The position numbers and the translations under genes are program-made. The notes under the pieces are model-generated. The model was not told the origin of the DNA and did no database searches. It was given only the letters and a program-made list of their open reading frames with translations. From the NCBI GenBank assembly GCA_025934595.1, contig JAICXU010000010.1, forward strand, positions 1-16,132: DNA of 16,132 nt. Reading direction: 5' to 3'. The DNA comes from Polyangiaceae bacterium. Lineage in GTDB: Bacteria > Myxococcota_A > Polyangia > Polyangiales > Polyangiaceae. Shown here one piece after another: positions 12,975 through 16,132 of the stretch; positions within the stretch are counted from its first letter, which is position 1; each line of letters opens with the position of its first letter.

Positions 12975-13508
12975 ATGCGATTCGAGACGCTCATCGAGTT
13001 CTGGAAAAACGCTGGCGAAGCTCGTTGGTTTTCGAAGAACGCCGACTTCGATGCGGAGCTTCGGACCAAGTTCATGGACGCGCATCTCGCCGCCGCCGCG
13101 CGCAAGCTCGATGCGTGGGCCGAGCGTCCCGATGGTGCGCTCGCGCTCGTCGTCTTGCTCGATCAATTTCCGCGGAACTGTTTTAGGGACACCGCGCACA
13201 TGTTCGCGACCGATCCGCTCGCGCGCCGTTTCGCGCTACGTGCGATCGACGCGAATGTCGATGCCGAGGTCGACGACGCGCTTCGTCTCTTCTTCTACAT
13301 GCCGCTCATGCATTCCGAAGATCTCGCGCTTCAAGATCGCGGCGTGGCGATTTTCGAAAAGGTGAAGCCGGATCTCGCGAAATACGCGATTACCCATCGC
13401 GACATCATTCGGCGCTTCGGTCGTTTTCCGCATCGCAACGCGGCGCTCGGGCGCGAGACGACGCCGGAAGAAAAAGCGTTCCTCGACGGCGGCGGCTTCG
13501 CAGGTTGA
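12975..13508 (+). CDS. DUF924 family protein
   Basis: 177 residues, predicted soluble and helical. The family markers are LIEFWKNAG..RWFSKNADFD (6-26), LVVLLDQFPRN (58-68), DALRLFFYMPLMHSED (100-115) and RRFGRFPHRNAALGRET near the C-terminus. The biochemical role of DUF924 is not known. The ATG at 12975 lies 14 nt after the tRNA-Ser 3' end and fits the family N-terminus, so there is almost no room for a separate promoter and no Shine-Dalgarno is visible in the leader. Expression probably depends on the tRNA transcript. The 3' end is 3 bp from the convergent cytochrome gene. Confidence 0.9.
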   Translation: MRFETLIEFWKNAGEARWFSKNADFDAELRTKFMDAHLAAAARKLDAWAERPDGALALVVLLDQFPRNCFRDTAHMFATDPLARRFALRAIDANVDAEVDDALRLFFYMPLMHSEDLALQDRGVAIFEKVKPDLAKYAITHRDIIRRFGRFPHRNAALGRETTPEEKAFLDGGGFAG

Positions 13509-13511
13509 GGG

Positions 13512-14090
13512 CTACTTTTTCGCGTCGTTCGTGTGGCAGTTCGTGCAGCCGAAGCCCTGGTGCGTCTTCATGTCGTACGGCTGCTGGCCGAGCATCGACG
13601 CCATGTCGGGGACGACGTGCTCCATCATGAACTTCGCGGCCACCGGCTTCTTGGCCGCGAGCTTTTTGAAGTCTTCGGGCTTGCTCGGCAACACGGGGAG
13701 CTTCGGGTTCGGCATCTTGAACGAGCCGTCCGACGCACCGTCGCCGTGACAGGTCTTGCAGTTCATGTCGGCGAAGCGCTTCGCGTCCCATCCCGTGAAC
13801 TCGTCTTTCATCTTCGGGAAGACGGTGTGCTTCATGAAATCCATGCGCTGCTCGTGATTCATGTCATTCCACGCGCTCGGCGCAGCAGCGGCGGTCGATG
13901 CGCTCGGAGCAGCGCTCGCGGCGGTCGATTCGGTCGGTGCGGCCGACGCGGAGGGCATGCTCGTTTGGGATGCCGAAGCCGTCGGCGTGGTCGGCGCTGC
14001 CGGCGGCGGTTGTCCGCCTCCGCACGCGATCGAGAGAGCGGGAGCTGCGCACGCGACAACGAAGGCGATCTGGAGACCCGTGATTTTCAT
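13512..14090 (-). CDS. Dihaem c-type cytochrome lipoprotein
   Basis: 192 residues from the ATG at 14090. MKITGLQIAFVVACAAPALS is followed by IAC with Cys23 as a plausible lipidation site, then an Ala/Ser/Pro/Thr-rich linker (about 27-72). Two haem-binding motifs are seen: CKTCH (111-115) and CTNCH (182-186). The many Met residues between them could supply axial ligands. It should act as a periplasmic or outer-surface electron carrier; partners are not visible. The arrangement resembles small photosynthetic-reaction-centre-like or cytochrome c-type lipoproteins of myxobacteria, but I cannot name a family. A GTG at 14099 is a worse start because it overlaps the predicted -10 box. Downstream end convergent with DUF924. 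Confidence 0.88.
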   Translation of the reverse strand: MKITGLQIAFVVACAAPALSIACGGGQPPPAAPTTPTASASQTSMPSASAAPTESTAASAAPSASTAAAAPSAWNDMNHEQRMDFMKHTVFPKMKDEFTGWDAKRFADMNCKTCHGDGASDGSFKMPNPKLPVLPSKPEDFKKLAAKKPVAAKFMMEHVVPDMASMLGQQPYDMKTHQGFGCTNCHTNDAKK

Positions 14091-14098
14091 GGGCGCCA

Positions 14099-14127
14099 CT
14101 ATTAACGGGGTCTCTGCGTTACGTCAA
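14099..14127 (-). promoter_or_regulatory. Sigma70-like promoter of the cytochrome gene
   Basis: On the minus strand, TTGACG (14127-14122) and TAATAG (14104-14099) are separated by exactly 17 bp. The -35 matches consensus at 5 of 6 bases; the -10 match is weaker. An A/T run lies just upstream of the -35. The expected transcription start is about 2 nt before the ATG at 14090, so the mRNA would be nearly leaderless, in line with the missing Shine-Dalgarno. Confidence 0.6.
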
Positions 14128-14145
14128 AAAAAGCAGCACCCGGTC

Positions 14146-15354
14146 TCAACGGCTTTTCACGCCGCCCTTCGACAAATGCGAGACCGCATCGCCGAGACCG
14201 TCGAGCGTGAGCTGATACATGGCGAACACTTCGGAGAGCGCCTGCGCCGTGCCGCCGCGCCAATACGACGGCGGCTCGGGATTCAGCCACGCGCTCTTTC
14301 GAAAATGATCCGCGAGCATCATCATCCAGCGGATGCCCGGCATGCTCTCGGCATTGGGCTTCGATGCGTAGTAATCCCAATCGCCGCCGCCGAGGAGCTC
14401 GGCGGGATGCATCGCAGCGTCGCCCACGACGACGAGCTTCCATTCGGGTGAGCAACGCTCCAGGAGATCGCGCACGGACGTGGGCTCGCTGAATCTCTCG
14501 GTTTCGTACACCCGACCGTAGATGCAATTGTGGAGGTAGTAGGTCTTCACCTCGCGCAAGTTCGATGCGCGCTTTGCCGCAGAAAACAGCTTCGAAACGA
14601 GATGTGCGTAGGGATCCATCGATCCTCCGACATCCATCAAGAGCAGCACGCGCACGTTCGATTTGCGTGGAGGGCGCAGCACGATCTCGAGCTCGCCCCC
14701 ATTCTTCGCCGTCTCCGCGACCGTCTCGTCGAGATCGAGCTCGAGATGCTCGCCCTCACGATGAAATGCGCGGAGCTTGCGAAGCGCGACCTCCATCTGC
14801 CGCACGTCGAGCACGAGATCGGATCGATACCCCTTGTACTTGCGCGCATCGGCCACGGCCATCGCGCTGCGTCCTCCGCCGAGAGGACCGACGCGCACGC
14901 CGTTCGGATTTGCGCCGAACGCGCCGAACGGGCTCGTGCCGCCCGTGCCGATCCACCGATTGCCGCCGTCGTGTCGCTCCTTTTGCTCGCGCATGCGCTC
15001 TTCGAAGAGCTTGCGCAATTCCTCCATGTCGAGCTTTTGGAGCACGGCGAGCTCTTCTTCGGAGAGCTCACGTCGATTTTTCGGATCCTTCAGCCACTCC
15101 GCGAGCTCGTCGATCATCTTGATGGCGATCGCTGCGATGCCGCGAAAATGGCTGGAAAACGCCTGATCGAACGCATCGAGATCCGACTCGCGATGCACGC
15201 ATAGCGCGCGCGCCACGAAATAGAAGCCGTCGAGCGACGAGTCGTGCAATCCGAACGACATCGCCTTCGCGAGCGACATCGCTTCTTGCGCGCCCACCTT
15301 CAACTTGCGCGCGCGAAGCTCGTACAAAAACGGAACGACGACGTCGGCGGACAT
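14146..15354 (-). CDS. CoxE-like VWA-domain protein
   Basis: 402 residues. The N-terminal helical part (about 1-130) is followed by a Gly-rich linker and then a von Willebrand A domain. The metal-ion-dependent adhesion site starts with DVGGS (241-245), the form typical of this CoxE-like subfamily instead of DxSxS, and VGDAAM (310-315) supplies a later MIDAS Asp. Relatives usually work with a MoxR-type AAA+ ATPase as a chaperone pair for metallocentre or complex assembly; no such ATPase is in the window, so the partner may lie beyond the right edge. The ATG at 15354 follows the upstream gene by 13 bp with a GAGG element 9 nt before it, so the two are probably co-transcribed. No signal peptide, so cytoplasmic. 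Confidence 0.88.
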   Translation of the reverse strand: MSADVVVPFLYELRARKLKVGAQEAMSLAKAMSFGLHDSSLDGFYFVARALCVHRESDLDAFDQAFSSHFRGIAAIAIKMIDELAEWLKDPKNRRELSEEELAVLQKLDMEELRKLFEERMREQKERHDGGNRWIGTGGTSPFGAFGANPNGVRVGPLGGGRSAMAVADARKYKGYRSDLVLDVRQMEVALRKLRAFHREGEHLELDLDETVAETAKNGGELEIVLRPPRKSNVRVLLLMDVGGSMDPYAHLVSKLFSAAKRASNLREVKTYYLHNCIYGRVYETERFSEPTSVRDLLERCSPEWKLVVVGDAAMHPAELLGGGDWDYYASKPNAESMPGIRWMMMLADHFRKSAWLNPEPPSYWRGGTAQALSEVFAMYQLTLDGLGDAVSHLSKGGVKSR

Positions 15355-15367
15355 GTTCAGCCGCCTC

Positions 15368-16132
15368 TCATGGCGCGCCGAGCTTGTCGTCGATCTGCTT
15401 TTTCAGATACGCGCGCGAGATGGCGCCGAGGTTGTTCTCGTCGAACGAGCTCCCTTGGTAGTGCGTGACCTTCGCGTCGAAACTGGCCGGCGCGGGAATG
15501 GAGAACGCGACTTGGCAGGTCGCCACGTTCTTGGGATCGAAGACGACCAAGCGTCCCGTGGCGAAGCCGCCGGAGAACGACTGGTTGTCGATGGAGGACG
15601 CTCGCCCCCCAGTCTGCACGTCGACGACACCCCATGATGCCGCCGTCGCGAGCTTGTCGGCGCTCGGTTTGTCGCGCGTGTGCAAGTACGTCACCACTGC
15701 GGGTGACCCTGACGGATCGAGGTCGACGTTCGAATCGGGGTCTCTGGTCTCCGCGCCGTTCAGCACGACTTTGCGCCACTCCGTGAGCAGCGGGAGTTTC
15801 GCGAGGATCCGCAGATCACGCTTGTTCACGCGCACGTCGGTCTTCGCGGCGCCGGCCGCGCATTCGGGCAGCTTTTCGGGCGCCGCATCGAGCGCCTTCG
15901 AGACGGCGGTAGCCCGGTCGACGACGCGTGGGTCGTCGCTCGCGCGCTTCACGGGCGCCGGTCCGATGTTTCCTGGCTCCCGCGGAAGGTCGAGCCCGAA
16001 GCGATCGGACAGAGACTGAGCGAGCGCGCCATAGAGATCCGTTTGCTGCTCGGGCGCGTAGGTGATGGTGACAAAATCACCCGTCTTCGGATCGTAGCCG
16101 TTGTCCCTCGCGAAGTTGCGGTCGGCAGCCAC
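15368..16132 (-). CDS. Unrecognised protein, 5' end beyond the right edge
   Basis: An open frame of 255 codons counting the stop, running to the window edge. The first visible codon is GTG, but the true start is likely outside. I do not recognise a domain. Visible features are a polar, mixed alpha/beta-like sequence, two Cys (in PECAAG and ATCQVAF), a repeat-free Asp/Ala-rich composition and a C-terminal segment with several Gly-Phe-Ser/aromatic patches (NQSFSGGFATGRLVVFD). No signal peptide or membrane segment is seen in the part present. It lies 13 bp upstream of the VWA gene and is likely its operon partner. Confidence 0.7.
   Translation of the reverse strand: MAADRNFARDNGYDPKTGDFVTITYAPEQQTDLYGALAQSLSDRFGLDLPREPGNIGPAPVKRASDDPRVVDRATAVSKALDAAPEKLPECAAGAAKTDVRVNKRDLRILAKLPLLTEWRKVVLNGAETRDPDSNVDLDPSGSPAVVTYLHTRDKPSADKLATAASWGVVDVQTGGRASSIDNQSFSGGFATGRLVVFDPKNVATCQVAFSIPAPASFDAKVTHYQGSSFDENNLGAISRAYLKKQIDDKLGAP

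Noticed and set aside
1..16132. Mobile elements, phage genes, toxin-antitoxin or restriction systems
   Set aside because: No transposase, integrase, terminal inverted repeat pair, target duplication, nuclease pair or methylase motif was seen.

Overview
The window is about 16 kb of very GC-rich DNA, with strong G/C third-position bias, densely packed genes and many outer-envelope lipoproteins with low-complexity Ala/Pro/Ser/Gly linkers. It also has a PilZ protein, an RNase E/G with an acidic insert, a bacterial expansin and a CoxE-type VWA protein. Together these suggest a soil Myxococcota (Polyangia-like) chromosome. This is inferred from gene content and style; no taxonomic marker was compared. 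I see no IS element, phage gene, integrase or CRISPR array. This looks like ordinary chromosome with several unusual local features.

Layout. 2-1201 (+): nicotinate phosphoribosyltransferase homologue, cut by the left edge, with key active-site residues replaced. 1206-2699 (-): cytochrome P450, divergent from a TetR regulator at 2813-3466 (+); the gap holds two related inverted repeats that look like a tandem operator. 3465-3549: long imperfect hairpin between the convergent TetR and iron superoxide dismutase genes. 3559-4143 (-): sodB. 4212-5078 (+): extensin-C family envelope protein. 5079-5242: hexanucleotide tandem repeat followed by nested palindromes. 5301-5714 (+): small Cys-rich lipoprotein. 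5723-8431 (-): RNase E/G and a PilZ protein 3 bp apart, a probable operon. 8432-8966: the longest gene-poor stretch; it holds a repeat/palindrome cluster and, at about 8832-8918 (+), the small signal recognition particle RNA.

8967-10959 (+): an ABC-2 permease and its ATPase, 1 bp apart. 11089-11991 (+): a lipoprotein with two CpxP/Spy-like halves joined by a His-rich linker. 12057-12812 (-): a two-domain expansin (EXLX1 type) with a lipoprotein signal. 12874-12960 (+): tRNA-Ser(UGA), followed 14 nt later by a DUF924 gene. 13512-14090 (-): a dihaem c-type cytochrome lipoprotein with a good promoter placed so close that the mRNA should be nearly leaderless. 14146-15354 (-): a CoxE-like VWA protein, preceded in the same operon by an unrecognised protein that runs off the right edge.

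How the genes work together. Clear functional pairs are P450/TetR, the ABC-2 permease/ATPase, RNase E/G with PilZ, and the VWA protein with its upstream partner. The rest are single-gene units in convergent or divergent arrangement. No obvious undescribed multi-gene defence or metabolic system stands out. The strongest leads are the split S1 domain of the RNase E/G, the degenerate NAPRTase, the tandem TetR operator, the duplicated CpxP/Spy-like protein and the tRNA-Ser/DUF924 arrangement.
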